A stretch of DNA of 64,000 bases, from the NCBI RefSeq assembly GCF_000243335.1, contig NZ_JH597773.1:562489-626488 (forward strand), written 5' to 3'. Numbering within the stretch: position 1 is the first letter of the stretch; each line of letters starts with the position of its first letter. Source of the DNA: Leptonema illini DSM 21528 (GTDB lineage Bacteria; Spirochaetota; Leptospiria; Leptospirales; Leptonemataceae). The notes below the pieces were generated by a model. That model ran no database searches. It worked only from the letters and a program-made list of their open reading frames with translations, and was not told the origin of the DNA. The position numbers were made by a program, and so were the translations under genes. Below, one piece after another: positions 18,625-27,899 of this stretch.

Positions 18625-19029
18625 TTATCTAATACAGCCCGATAACAATCTGCATTGCTCCGGACCGCTCTTTTCATTACGTAAGATCGTTTCGCAGGAA
18701 GCCAGTTTACCTGAATGCTTTCTGCATCCTGTATAACATGCCGATCGGACGGCCCGCTTCGTTGCTTCGTCCCTGCCCTGCAGAGCGTCTGCCTGACAGT
18801 AAAGAAGTGCATCGCAGAAACGGCCACAGAGCAGATCGGCGTCTTCCTTAGAATAGTGCGTTTGCTCAGTGGCTTCGCCTTTTTCGGTCGGTATAAGCTT
18901 GTACGAGGCCACGGCCAATACACCGACCGCTATCAGAATTACCGGCAGAAAGCGCCAGAGCTTCGAATTTTGAAATCGAATCGTCCACTGCGTAAGATCT
19001 GAAGATTGATCGCCCGTATGCCGGCTCAT
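18625..19029 (-). CDS. Small membrane-anchored Cys-rich protein
   Basis: 134 residues. One membrane segment (LWRFLPVILIAVGVLAVASY, residues about 25-44) is followed by an exported domain with eight cysteines, spaced in pairs such as CGRFCDALLYC and CYTGCRKHSGKLASC. The pattern suggests four disulfides in a helical periplasmic domain. I do not recognise a named family. It shares the four-base ATGA overlap with the ArnT-like gene before it and precedes the DPM-like gene by 52 bases, so it is part of the glycan operon and may act as a scaffold or assembly factor there. Confidence 0.7.
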   Translation of the reverse strand: MSRHTGDQSSDLTQWTIRFQNSKLWRFLPVILIAVGVLAVASYKLIPTEKGEATEQTHYSKEDADLLCGRFCDALLYCQADALQGRDEATKRAVRSACYTGCRKHSGKLASCETILRNEKSGPEQCRLLSGCIR

Positions 19030-20690
19030 TGTGAGGCCTCCTTCACAGGCGCATACAGCACGCTCCTGCCTTCAAACGGAAGCCGCCAGTCAGGCGAAGA
19101 GACTGAAGAGCGCAGAGAAGAAAAACCGGGAAAGTCAATCGGTCGGATGCTCCAGTGTGACCACTCGGCCAGGCGAGCATACCCGGCTGGAGCAGACACA
19201 TCCTCCTGTAATACAACGACGGCTCTTTCGCCGTCTGCACAGTGGATGCGCTCTTCTATTGAGGCATGGGCGATATCGCTATTAGGTATAAGCAACTGTA
19301 ATTCAAAGACATCCCACCAGTTACGACTTACAAGACAGACGCCCTGCCCCTTTAGAAGGGATGCCTGCTCTGCAGGAAGAATCGGACGGGTAACGGCAGG
19401 CAACAGGCCAAATTGCATGACCAGCATGATCACCGCCGGAGCAAGAAGATGCATGCCTCCCCACTTCCAGTCGCTCAAACCAGAAGAGGCTGCCATCCAA
19501 CCGGCACAGACTCCCGCGAGAAGTAATAGAGATAGCAAAACCGCCAGATAGGTCGAGGCAAAGAGAAAGAGTGCGATCGAAAGAAGAAGAGCCAGAACGG
19601 CGCTCTGAACAAAAAGCAGCCATCCGGCAATGCGATCTTCTTTACGAAACGAAAGGCCCACGGCGACAAAAACAAGCGGAAGGACGGGAACCACATAATA
19701 GGGGTCCTTGCGATCGGGCAGAAGGTGAAGCAGCGTTATAAGGATGGCAGCCACAAAAAAAACACGCGCCGTGTACGCAGCTGGCCCTCTTACAGGGTGT
19801 AGAAACGAACGTCCGGCAATCCAGAGAACAGGAAGCGTAAACGGCAACAGATAGAGTAGCCATCCTCCGAAGATGCGCATCATCGGCTGGTTATCCGCCG
19901 CGAACTTGCCTGCATTCTCGACGACGAAAAAGAACCAGAGCGTTCCAGTGTGACCGTTTGCGGCCAGGGCTACGACCCAGATCAACGGTACAATGAACGA
20001 CGCCAGGCTGAAAACGATGCCGTCCTTCAAGAAGCTGAGTAGCATTTCTCGCATGCGAGGCGTGTTATTCAGAGCACCCGGCGACCAGAGTCGCATCCCG
20101 GCCTGCGAGAGGAAAAGCAACGCTGCATAAACATGGAAGAGTGGTCCTTTATAAAGGAAAGCGATGCCTGTCAGGAACCCTGCCAGAGCCATAAACGCCA
20201 TGCCCTTCTGGATGCGCCAATGCCGGACGAAAGAATAAGCGACCGCCGTCAAAAAGAAGGCCATCGGCAAATCCATCATCAGCAGACGTCCGAATTTGAA
20301 GGCTGCCAGCGAAACAAGAAAGGCGGCCGTAGTAAGAAGGCTTCGCGCAAGAGAGAGCGCATGCAGCCGTGCAATCAGGAATAGAAAGACGGCCGTTCCT
20401 GCGCCAAGCAGGGCAACGACAGAACGGTCAGCCAGAAGGGATCTACCGAATAAGGATTCGCCGAGCATCCCCATCCAGAAAAGCAACGGCGGCTTATACG
20501 AGTTCGGTTGCTGCGTGAGCTGCGGCATGAGAATCGAGCCGGCATCAAGGCTCTCACGCACGGTGGCGATATGCATGACCTCATCGCCCTGCCGCAGCAG
20601 GTTGAGGCCTTCCGCTCCGGGAAGCAGGAGCGTGCTTCCGGCTACAAAAATGGCCAGCGCAATCAATCTCTCTTTCGCCCGGGACGACAT
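19026..20690 (-). CDS. ArnT-like GT-C glycosyltransferase (PMT superfamily)
   Basis: 554 residues with an estimated 11-12 membrane segments. The first periplasmic loop has RQGDEVMHIATVRESLDAG, containing the catalytic acid pair of the GT-C fold, followed by NSYKPPLLFWMGMLGESLFGRS, the PMT-2/ArnT signature (KPPLxxW). The C-terminal 150 residues form a soluble periplasmic domain. Such enzymes transfer a sugar from a polyprenyl phosphate to lipid A, a protein or a glycan; the DPM-like/GtrA protein of the same operon could supply the lipid-linked donor. Acceptor unknown. Confidence 0.88.
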   Translation of the reverse strand: MSSRAKERLIALAIFVAGSTLLLPGAEGLNLLRQGDEVMHIATVRESLDAGSILMPQLTQQPNSYKPPLLFWMGMLGESLFGRSLLADRSVVALLGAGTAVFLFLIARLHALSLARSLLTTAAFLVSLAAFKFGRLLMMDLPMAFFLTAVAYSFVRHWRIQKGMAFMALAGFLTGIAFLYKGPLFHVYAALLFLSQAGMRLWSPGALNNTPRMREMLLSFLKDGIVFSLASFIVPLIWVVALAANGHTGTLWFFFVVENAGKFAADNQPMMRIFGGWLLYLLPFTLPVLWIAGRSFLHPVRGPAAYTARVFFVAAILITLLHLLPDRKDPYYVVPVLPLVFVAVGLSFRKEDRIAGWLLFVQSAVLALLLSIALFLFASTYLAVLLSLLLLAGVCAGWMAASSGLSDWKWGGMHLLAPAVIMLVMQFGLLPAVTRPILPAEQASLLKGQGVCLVSRNWWDVFELQLLIPNSDIAHASIEERIHCADGERAVVVLQEDVSAPAGYARLAEWSHWSIRPIDFPGFSSLRSSVSSPDWRLPFEGRSVLYAPVKEASQ

Positions 20691-20795
20691 GCTCCTGTAA
20701 GGAAAATGAAACTGCCGCCGGCGTCAACAGATTTAGGTTGCAGGTGCAACTTTTTCAAAAAAAACTGAATACACTGAATGCATTGAACGGCCGGT

Positions 20796-21917
20796 TCAGA
20801 CCTGCAGGCTCTTTCGAAAACGCAATGATCCGTAGCTCAAAAAAGCAACGGCAAAGCCGGTCAGCACCAGAATATTCGGCCAGACCTGCTCCCACCCGCT
20901 CCCTTTCAGAAAAATCTCACGCTGTGCGCGCAGGGCATACCGCATGGGGTTGAGCAACGTTCCGTATTGAACGGCCTGCGGCATGTTCTCGAGCGGGAAA
21001 AAGAAATCCGAAAGTATAATAAAAGGAAAGAGAACGGCAAAGACCGTCATCATCGCCTGCTGCTGCGTCTGGCTGATCGTCGAGATAAAAAGGCCCATAC
21101 CGAGCATGGCGAGGATATAGGCGAGGTTCAACACGACAAGCGCCGACAGCGAACCGGCAAGCGGAATCTGAAAGATGAGCATTCCAATACCCGTAGCGAT
21201 GGCCGCGTCGACGGCGGCAATTACCGCATAGGGGATGGTCTTGCCGAGCATCAGCTCCCATCCGCGGATGGGCGAGACGACAAGCTGTTCGAAGGTGCCG
21301 CGTTCTTTTTCGCGGGTGATGCCCATCGCCGTGAGCATCGTCGTGATGACCGTGAGGATCATGGCGATGATGCCCGGCACCATATAATGCGATGAGACCA
21401 GGGCCTGATTATAAAGCACCCTTGTCTCGATGTGAAGCGGATGCACGGACGGACGCAGGCCTGAAACGGCGGCAGGCATCGCCTTTTCAGCCGTGCTGTT
21501 TAAGATGCGCAGCAGATAGCCCATTGCAATCGTCGCCGAGTTGCCATCTGACCCGTCGAGCATGAGCTGAACCTGCGCCTTTGCATCGGCCGAGCGAAAG
21601 TGGCCTTCGAGTCCGGGCGGGATGACGATCACGATACGCGCACGGTTCTGCATCAGAGCGCTGACGCCATAGTTAACATCGCCGGTGATTTCGGTAACGT
21701 GAAAATAATCTCCGCGGCTGACGGCCGAGAAGATCTCACGCGAAAGGCCCGATCGATCCTGGTCGACGATGATGGTGCGCAGGTTCCGCACCTCATTATC
21801 CGTAGCGACGCCGAACAGGATCATCTGCAACACGGGCACGGCAAAGATAATCAGAAGCATTCGTTTGTCGCGAAACGTCTGAATCCATTCTTTCATGATG
21901 ATGGCACGCAGAGTCAT
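20796..21917 (-). CDS. ABC-2 exporter permease, second subunit (YbhR-like)
   Basis: 373 residues. One N-terminal membrane segment (MLLIIFAVPVLQMILFGVA), a periplasmic domain of about 150 residues, and five C-terminal segments, the arrangement of YbhR/YhhJ-type ABC-2 permeases. ITREKERGTFEQLVVSPIRGWELMLGKTIPY is the coupling helix that faces the ATPase. Its start overlaps the stop of the sister permease by one base. The two permeases should form a heterodimer with the two ATPases upstream. It is the last gene of the exporter operon. Confidence 0.9.
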   Translation of the reverse strand: MTLRAIIMKEWIQTFRDKRMLLIIFAVPVLQMILFGVATDNEVRNLRTIIVDQDRSGLSREIFSAVSRGDYFHVTEITGDVNYGVSALMQNRARIVIVIPPGLEGHFRSADAKAQVQLMLDGSDGNSATIAMGYLLRILNSTAEKAMPAAVSGLRPSVHPLHIETRVLYNQALVSSHYMVPGIIAMILTVITTMLTAMGITREKERGTFEQLVVSPIRGWELMLGKTIPYAVIAAVDAAIATGIGMLIFQIPLAGSLSALVVLNLAYILAMLGMGLFISTISQTQQQAMMTVFAVLFPFIILSDFFFPLENMPQAVQYGTLLNPMRYALRAQREIFLKGSGWEQVWPNILVLTGFAVAFLSYGSLRFRKSLQV

Positions 21918-23059
21918 CAGGCCACCCTCTTCACGGTTTTGCGAGTCGCCACAAAGAGAACAAAGGCGGCAAAAAGAGCAAGAAAGACAAGCTCAAGCAC
22001 GTAGGCCTCCGGGCCGGTGCCTTTCAGGAATAACGTGCGCAACACGACGAGAAAGTATTTCGCCGGCACTATATAAGTAATCATGCGAATGATGGCAGGC
22101 ATGCTCTCTATTGGAAAAACAAAATTTGAAAGGATAATACCGGGAAGCATCGTCGCCACAAAGGCCGCCTGCATCGCCGGCAGCTGACTTTTCATCACGC
22201 TCGACAGCATCATGCCGAGGCCAAGCGTTCCCGTCGCGAAAAGCACGGCGCCCGGAAGCAGCCAGATCGGATTCCCGCGAAACGGTATGCCGAATACGAC
22301 GACGGAGAGCACGGCCGTCATCGTCGTCTGCAAGACGCTTATGCCGATGTAGGGGATGATCTTACCGATGATGATCTCGTAGGGGCGCACAGGCGTGGCG
22401 ATGAGCTGCTCCATCGTTCCCCTCTCCCACTCGCGGGCGATGACAAGCGAGGTTAACAGAGCGGCAAGAATGGCCGTCGTCAGGGCGATGATACCGGGCA
22501 GTATATAAAAGCGGCTTTTCAGCTCGGGATTAAAGTAGATGAGCGGAGCGGGTGAAAGGCGTGCGACTCTCATGTCGGCTAACCCGGACCTGTTCAGGCC
22601 GTCTTTCATGATCGACTCGGAATACCGCGCAGCGCCAAGCAGAAGATAGTTCTGACCGACCGTCGCCGCGTTATTATCGCTTCCGTCAAGGAGCGCCTGT
22701 ATCTCGGGCTGATCCCCTCGACGGATGCTTCGGGCAAATCCTTCAGGAATAAAGACGCCTATCTTGATCTGACCGTTATCAAGGGCAGTCATTAAACCGG
22801 AGTCGGTCGTTTCGTATCGCTCCAATCGAAACCATCCCCCTGCCGTAAGGTGGGCGATAAAGGATCGGCTCTCTTCTGTGCGGTCGCGATCGACGACGCC
22901 CATGCGTATGCCGTCGATATCAAAGTCTACGGCATAGCCGAAGATGAGGATCATCACAACGGGAAGAATAAAGGCCAGGTAAAGCGTGCGAAAATCACGC
23001 CGGATGTGAATCCACTCTTTCCAGGCCATCGCATAGATACGCTCCAGTGTCGCCTTCAT
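21917..23059 (-). CDS. ABC-2 exporter permease, first subunit (YbhS-like)
   Basis: 380 residues with the same layout as its neighbour: LYLAFILPVVMILIFGYAVDF at the N-terminus, a periplasmic domain, then five membrane segments. The coupling motif is IAREWERGTMEQLIATPVRPYEIIIGKIIPY. ABC-2 permeases of this kind move drugs, dyes or lipids out through a TolC-type duct when joined with a periplasmic adaptor. The ATPase gene before it overlaps by four bases. Confidence 0.9.
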   Translation of the reverse strand: MKATLERIYAMAWKEWIHIRRDFRTLYLAFILPVVMILIFGYAVDFDIDGIRMGVVDRDRTEESRSFIAHLTAGGWFRLERYETTDSGLMTALDNGQIKIGVFIPEGFARSIRRGDQPEIQALLDGSDNNAATVGQNYLLLGAARYSESIMKDGLNRSGLADMRVARLSPAPLIYFNPELKSRFYILPGIIALTTAILAALLTSLVIAREWERGTMEQLIATPVRPYEIIIGKIIPYIGISVLQTTMTAVLSVVVFGIPFRGNPIWLLPGAVLFATGTLGLGMMLSSVMKSQLPAMQAAFVATMLPGIILSNFVFPIESMPAIIRMITYIVPAKYFLVVLRTLFLKGTGPEAYVLELVFLALFAAFVLFVATRKTVKRVA

Positions 23060-23973
23060 GCCTGCGCCCTGCCTATTACATAAACGAACACGTCTTCAAG
23101 AGATGCAGGAACGACGCGCACCTCGCATCCCTTCTCTCGCAGGGCTCGTTGAAAACTTAGCGCCTTTCCCTTAACGACAACATGATAGCCCCGACCGAAG
23201 GGATCGATGCGAACGATCTCATCGCTACGCTGCCTCCATGATTCAAGCAGAGCGCCGACGCTCTCGCCTCCGTGAATCTCAAGCACGGGCCCTGGCAGAA
23301 TCGTCGCTCGAAGTGCGGATGGGCTATCAAGGGCGTCGATGCGACCCCGATTCATAAGGGCGATGCGGTCGCACTGCTCCACTTCGTCCATATAGTGGCT
23401 TGTCACGAAAACCGTGCGTCCGCGCTCCTTCATCTCGCGGATCAAATCCCAGAACATACGACGCGACGCCGGATCGACGCCGGCTGTCGGCTCATCGAGA
23501 AAGATCAGCCGCGGATCGTGAATCAACGAACAGCTGAGCGCAAGGCGCTGCTTGACGCCGCCCGGAAGTTTATCCGTGCGCATGCGACGATCTGACTCAA
23601 GCCCCGTTTCCTGCAGAATCTGATTCTTACGCCGGCGCAGCGGATCGCCTGCAAGGCCGCGAATACCGGCGGCGAAATTGATGTTCTCTTCGACGGTTAA
23701 ATCTCCGTATAACGAAAACCGCTGTGACATGTAGCCGATGCTCTGTTTGACGCCTCCCGGGTTTTCGGCGATATCGATACCGAGAACGCGTGCGCGCCCG
23801 GAGCTTGGAGGTAGAATACCGCACAGCATGCGGATCGTCGTCGACTTACCGGCGCCGTTTGCACCGAGAAAGCCGAAGATCTCGCCGGCCTGCACATCGA
23901 ACGAGATGTCATCGACGGCGCGAAAGGAGCCGAAGTGGCGGCTGAGATTCTCAACAAGCACGGCCCGATTCAT
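23056..23973 (-). CDS. ABC transporter ATPase (YbhF C-half-like)
   Basis: 305 residues. Walker A is FGFLGANGAGKSTTIRML, the signature loop is LPGGVKQRLALSCSLIHD and Walker B is RLIFLDEPTAGVDP, followed by the H-loop VFVTSHYMDE. All catalytic residues are intact. In Escherichia coli the exporter YbhF has two such ATPase domains in one chain; here they are two genes (with 23970-24887) that overlap by four bases. The C-terminal 70 residues form the regulatory tail common in ABC-2 ATPases. Confidence 0.93.
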   Translation of the reverse strand: MNRAVLVENLSRHFGSFRAVDDISFDVQAGEIFGFLGANGAGKSTTIRMLCGILPPSSGRARVLGIDIAENPGGVKQSIGYMSQRFSLYGDLTVEENINFAAGIRGLAGDPLRRRKNQILQETGLESDRRMRTDKLPGGVKQRLALSCSLIHDPRLIFLDEPTAGVDPASRRMFWDLIREMKERGRTVFVTSHYMDEVEQCDRIALMNRGRIDALDSPSALRATILPGPVLEIHGGESVGALLESWRQRSDEIVRIDPFGRGYHVVVKGKALSFQRALREKGCEVRVVPASLEDVFVYVIGRAQA

Positions 23974-24887
23974 GCATGCTCCTTCTGGTACTGCACCAGC
24001 ATGAGCAGATCTTCGATGCCGGGGTGTGCAATCTTCATGCGCCGGACGGTCTTCTTGCTACCGGCAAATACGACGCGAATACCTTCGGGGGCAATAGCGG
24101 TTAAAGCTCCTTCGGGTAACTCACGTCGCAGGCGCTCCAGATCGTCGGCAGGCGTTCTCGTCTCGAAAACGAAAACACGGTTCTGCAGCTCGCGAAGCAG
24201 TCCGACCGGCGTCCCTTCGCGTAAAAGCATACCGTCATACATCAGACCGACACGATGACAGCGCTCGGCCTCGTCCATATAGGGTGTACTGACAAGCACG
24301 GCCACACCGTCGGCTGAAAGAGAGAAAAGCAGGGCCCACAGATCTCGACGCGAGACGGGATCGACACCGTTCGTCGGCTCATCCAGAAGAAGCAGATCGG
24401 GTCTGTGCAGAATCGAACAGGCGATGGCAAGCTTCTTGTACATGCCGCCTGAAAGGTCGCCGGCCTTTCTCTCTTTGAACTCCGAAAGCCTCACAAACTC
24501 CAGAAGCTCATCAATGCGTCGCTCCCGGTTTTTGTGAACGCCGAAGAGTCGCGCGAAAAAGGCAAGATTCTCGTACACGGTCAGATCGGTATACAGGCCG
24601 TAGAGCTGCGGCATATAGCCGATGCGCTCTTTGATACGATCGGGCTCTTTCGAGACGTCAAGGCCCATCACATGAATCGATCCTTCATCTGCGGCTAACG
24701 CTCCGGCAAGCAGCCTCATCGTCGTCGTCTTGCCAGCACCGTCCGGGCCGATCAGTCCGTAGATTTCGCCGCGTTCGACCGTCAGGCTTACATGCTCGAC
24801 GGCGCGAACATCGGCGAAGCGACGCGAGACATCCGACATGCTGATGACGGAGCGAGAATCGGCGCCTGTGATGATGCTTGTCGGCAC
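23970..24887 (-). CDS. ABC transporter ATPase (YbhF N-half-like)
   Basis: 305 residues, paralogous to the next gene. Walker A is YGLIGPDGAGKTTTMRLL, signature DLSGGMYKKLAIACSILHR, Walker B LLLLDEPTNGVDPVSRRD. The H-loop region reads VLVSTPYMDEAERC: the switch histidine (usually TSHYMDE) is Thr-Pro, so this domain may bind ATP without efficient hydrolysis, as in the degenerate site of many heterodimeric ABC exporters. That reading is inference from one substitution. The gene follows the membrane-fusion gene by 11 bases. Confidence 0.92.
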   Translation of the reverse strand: MPTSIITGADSRSVISMSDVSRRFADVRAVEHVSLTVERGEIYGLIGPDGAGKTTTMRLLAGALAADEGSIHVMGLDVSKEPDRIKERIGYMPQLYGLYTDLTVYENLAFFARLFGVHKNRERRIDELLEFVRLSEFKERKAGDLSGGMYKKLAIACSILHRPDLLLLDEPTNGVDPVSRRDLWALLFSLSADGVAVLVSTPYMDEAERCHRVGLMYDGMLLREGTPVGLLRELQNRVFVFETRTPADDLERLRRELPEGALTAIAPEGIRVVFAGSKKTVRRMKIAHPGIEDLLMLVQYQKEHA

Positions 24888-24898
24888 GGATGATACTC

Positions 24899-25789
24899 CT
24901 ATCTGCTCTGCCCCTGCGGGCGTCCCCCATCTGCTTCTCGCAGTGCGATGCGCGCATCGGCCGGCATGCCCGGCTTGAGGATGCGCTCGGAGTTATCCAG
25001 GCGAATGCGCACCTCGTATACAAGGCGCGCCCTCGCATCGGCCGTCTGTACGTTCTTCGGAGTGAATTCCGCTTCATCGGCAATGGATTCGATTATGCCC
25101 TCGAACTCCCGATCCAGTCCGTCGACTTTTACAAAGGCCTTTGCTCCCGTCTGTATCGAGTGCAGGTCGGGGCCAGGAAGATAGACGTTCAGGCGCACAG
25201 TCGAAAGATCGGCGACACTGAGAATGGCCGCTCCCGGAAGGGCTACCTCGCCGATCTCAAAATTTCGCGAAAGCACGACGCCGTCGACAGGCGCCAAAAG
25301 CGTGATCTCGCGCACCCTGCTTTTTGAACGACGCAGAGCGGCCTCAAGCTGACCCGACTGCGCCCGTGCCGCCTGCAATCTGGATAACGATACCTTCTCG
25401 CGAGTGAGCAGACGATCGAGATCCTGACGGGCCAGGCTGCCCGATCGAAACAGCTGCTCACCGCGCAGACGTTCTTTGCGGGCGTTCTCATAATCGGCCT
25501 GGGCCTGTGTGATGCCGCTTCGCGCCGCCTCCAGGCCTGACCGAGAAAAATCGACATCGGCCTCGATCTCCTCATTCTGTAAAAAGACCAGAGCGTCTCC
25601 TTTCGCAAAGCGATCGCCCTCGCGCACGGCGATTCCTGCGATACGCCCGGCATACAGAGGCGAGATGCGGATCTGATCGACCTCGATCGTTCCCGATCCG
25701 GCGACGGCGGCGCCGTTATCCGAGCAGGCCATCACGACGGGAAGCGGTAACAATAGCGAGACGAAACTGATTCTTCGAAATGGGCTCAT
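24899..25789 (-). CDS. HlyD/YbhG-type membrane fusion lipoprotein
   Basis: 296 residues. The N-terminus (LLLPLPVVMACSDN) ends in a lipobox-like MAC, so the protein is probably an inner-membrane lipoprotein. A barrel-sandwich half motif (ISPLYAGRIAGIAVREGDRFAKGDALVFL) is followed by a long coiled-coil hairpin (about residues 80-145) and the return strand LLAPVDGVVLSRNFEIGEVAL. Such adaptors join the ABC-2 permease to a TolC-type outer membrane channel. The TolC-like gene precedes it with a four-base overlap. Confidence 0.9.
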   Translation of the reverse strand: MSPFRRISFVSLLLPLPVVMACSDNGAAVAGSGTIEVDQIRISPLYAGRIAGIAVREGDRFAKGDALVFLQNEEIEADVDFSRSGLEAARSGITQAQADYENARKERLRGEQLFRSGSLARQDLDRLLTREKVSLSRLQAARAQSGQLEAALRRSKSRVREITLLAPVDGVVLSRNFEIGEVALPGAAILSVADLSTVRLNVYLPGPDLHSIQTGAKAFVKVDGLDREFEGIIESIADEAEFTPKNVQTADARARLVYEVRIRLDNSERILKPGMPADARIALREADGGRPQGQSR

Positions 25790-27207
25790 GGCTTGCTCTT
25801 GTTAAAGATCTCAAACTGGCCGGAGCTACGACCGCTCCAGCGCTCCCAGTCGGCGAGGTTTTCATAGAATTCCGCGGTGCTGCGCAGAAACTCCACCTCG
25901 CTTTTCAAAAGCAGCACCTCGGCGTCGAGCAGGCGACTCAGATCGATCGACCCGTTTTTGTGGGCCACCTGAGCCGCCTCAAGAGCAAGCTTCGCTCGCT
26001 CCACTCCGACCTTGCGTGATAGAATGGTGCGGCGTCCGCTTTCAATACGCTCGATTAATAGATCGTATTGCGCCTTCAGCGTTCGCTCAAGCTCGTCGGC
26101 CTGCAGAGCGGCGTTCTGCGCGTCGATCTTCGCTCTTTCATATACGGCCTCGGATCTGCCCGAATCAAAGATCGGATAACTCAACTGCAAGAAGGCGCTG
26201 TACTCGGTTCCGTATCTTTTATCGCCGAGATACGGGTTAACCTGAGCCGCCTTAACGCCCGTAACGACGGTGGGCAGACTCTCGGCCTTCTTCGCCTCGG
26301 CCGCCTCTTCGGACGCCCTGCGCTGAAAGGACACGGCCATCAGTCGGGCAAACTCGGGCTCTTCAGCTCGCAGAAGGGCGACGTCGAAATGCATCGCCTG
26401 CTCTGATGCACGCTGCAGATCACCGATCGGATCCGGAAGATCTTTCACATTGAGCAATATGGCAAACTGACGCAGCCCGGTGCGCTTGCGATCGGCGGCC
26501 TCATCGACGGCGATGCGAGCATCTTCCTCTTCGGCCTGCGCTCGCAGCAGCTCAAGACGTGCGATCGTTCCCGCCTTGAACGCACGATCGGCGTCGGCAG
26601 AGCGACGGCGATGACGATCAAGATTGTCGGTGGCCAGATGCTCCATCTCTTTTAGCAGAAGAATCGTCAGATAGGCCCGGCGCACATCAAACTGCACCGT
26701 GCGGCGACGATCAAGCAGAAGCCAGCGCGAGGCCTCTTTCATCTGCTTCGACGCCTCCTGTAAATGCGACCGGCGTCCGCCTTCATAGAGAATATAACGC
26801 AGCTGTGCGCCGTGACTGAACATATCGTTACGACCCATGTTCAGCTCAAGCGGAGCCATTCCAGGCAGGATCTCTTTACGCACTCCGGGGCGCGGATCGA
26901 TATGGGAATAGGAGCTGAACAGGCTGAGCTCCGGATACGAAAACGAGTCGGCAATCGCGCCGTCGAGCTCAGCCTTCTTGAGCTCGTTCTCCTGCACGCG
27001 CAGCGACGAGTTCGCCTTCCATCCCTGCTCGACGGCTTCGGCCAGCGACAGGCCTTCGCCGCTAAGAGCGAGCGGATGTGCGAAACATACGATAATGAAG
27101 AAAGCGGCAACAATCAGGAAGGCGTCTTTTCGCGAACGGCCGCCGCCATAATCGACGCCATCGTATCGCGATACTGAGCCGGATCGAGCTGCACGAATTT
27201 TTTCCAT
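25786..27207 (-). CDS. TolC-family outer membrane efflux protein
   Basis: About 474 residues from ATG 27207 (MEKIRAARSG). The start is uncertain. The signal peptide is KDAFLIVAAFFIIVCFAHPLALS, whose beginning falls at the stop of the upstream tetR frame, so translation may start nearer 27117 at a rare codon; the 27207 start would overlap tetR by 94 bases. LSLAEAVEQGWKANSSLRVQ is the OEP repeat start, and long helical stretches rich in Ala, Glu and Arg (about residues 200-300 and 400-470) form the periplasmic tunnel. It provides the outer membrane exit of the ABC-2 exporter. Confidence 0.85.
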   Translation of the reverse strand: MEKIRAARSGSVSRYDGVDYGGGRSRKDAFLIVAAFFIIVCFAHPLALSGEGLSLAEAVEQGWKANSSLRVQENELKKAELDGAIADSFSYPELSLFSSYSHIDPRPGVRKEILPGMAPLELNMGRNDMFSHGAQLRYILYEGGRRSHLQEASKQMKEASRWLLLDRRRTVQFDVRRAYLTILLLKEMEHLATDNLDRHRRRSADADRAFKAGTIARLELLRAQAEEEDARIAVDEAADRKRTGLRQFAILLNVKDLPDPIGDLQRASEQAMHFDVALLRAEEPEFARLMAVSFQRRASEEAAEAKKAESLPTVVTGVKAAQVNPYLGDKRYGTEYSAFLQLSYPIFDSGRSEAVYERAKIDAQNAALQADELERTLKAQYDLLIERIESGRRTILSRKVGVERAKLALEAAQVAHKNGSIDLSRLLDAEVLLLKSEVEFLRSTAEFYENLADWERWSGRSSGQFEIFNKSKP

Positions 27208-27755
27208 TCCAGAACCTCCTGAAAGAGGATGTATCCCATAATAGAACCCTGAATAATGCGAAAGAAAATATACGGATCGACGCTCGCATTTTTCATACGC
27301 GGCGTCATCGCTTCGGTTAACGGAATCCACAGCGTATCGTGAATCTGCCGAACGAATCTCTGTTTCTCGTCGTCGGGCAGCGTCATGAGCGAATTGAAAA
27401 CGATGCGAATCATATCGCGCAGACGTCCTTCGCGAGCGCTTCTTTCGAATAGATCGAAGACGTCTTTCAGGATCGCCTCAAGATCGTCGCCTTCGCGTTG
27501 CGCAATGAGCGATTTCATGACGACGTCGAGGTTGGATCCGACAATGCCCTGCACGAGAGCGCCGAGGATGGCCGTTTTGTTCTCGAAATGATGAAAGATC
27601 AGCCCCTCTGAGACGCCGGCCTGCCGGGCAATTGCCTTTGTCGTCGTGCCATGAAAGCCCTTCTCGGCAAAAAGAGAAAAGGCCGCCTCAAGGATCAGCT
27701 GGCGACTTTCCTGTGCATTCCGATCGTGCTTTCTGCCTGTCTTCGCCTCTTTCAA
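27114..27755 (-). CDS. TetR-family repressor of the exporter operon
   Basis: 213 residues from a TTG at 27755 that has a GGAGG six bases upstream. A GTG at 27836 keeps the frame but lies inside a dyad and has no ribosome site. The TetR helix-turn-helix is LFAEKGFHGTTTKAIARQAGVSEGLIFHHFENKTAILGAL. The C-terminal domain (about 150 residues) is the ligand-binding dimer domain. The gene is first in the transcript that continues into the TolC-like gene, resembling the cecR (ybiH)-ybhGFSR arrangement, so it probably represses the exporter until a toxic substrate binds. Confidence 0.88.
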   Translation of the reverse strand: MKEAKTGRKHDRNAQESRQLILEAAFSLFAEKGFHGTTTKAIARQAGVSEGLIFHHFENKTAILGALVQGIVGSNLDVVMKSLIAQREGDDLEAILKDVFDLFERSAREGRLRDMIRIVFNSLMTLPDDEKQRFVRQIHDTLWIPLTEAMTPRMKNASVDPYIFFRIIQGSIMGYILFQEVLEWKKFVQLDPAQYRDTMASIMAAAVREKTPS

Positions 27756-27823
27756 CTCCTGCCTCCGCCAAATCCCTGATTCACCCGACACAAATCCTGC
27801 GCAAACCGAGCAATCACTTTGTA

Positions 27824-27852
27824 ACTGATTAATCACTCAATAACGAATCAGT
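27824..27852. promoter_or_regulatory. Dyad upstream of tetR, candidate operator
   Basis: ACTGATT (27824-27830) and AATCAGT (27846-27852) are perfect reverse complements with a 15-base AT-rich centre. It lies 70-100 bases upstream of the preferred TTG start of the TetR gene, in the stretch that must hold the operon promoter. TetR repressors bind dyads of this span (roughly 29 bases here). Confidence 0.5.
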
Positions 27853-27899
27853 CAGAAGCTGTCTATTCTTTTTTCAGCCGAGAGTGGAGGATCTTACAA

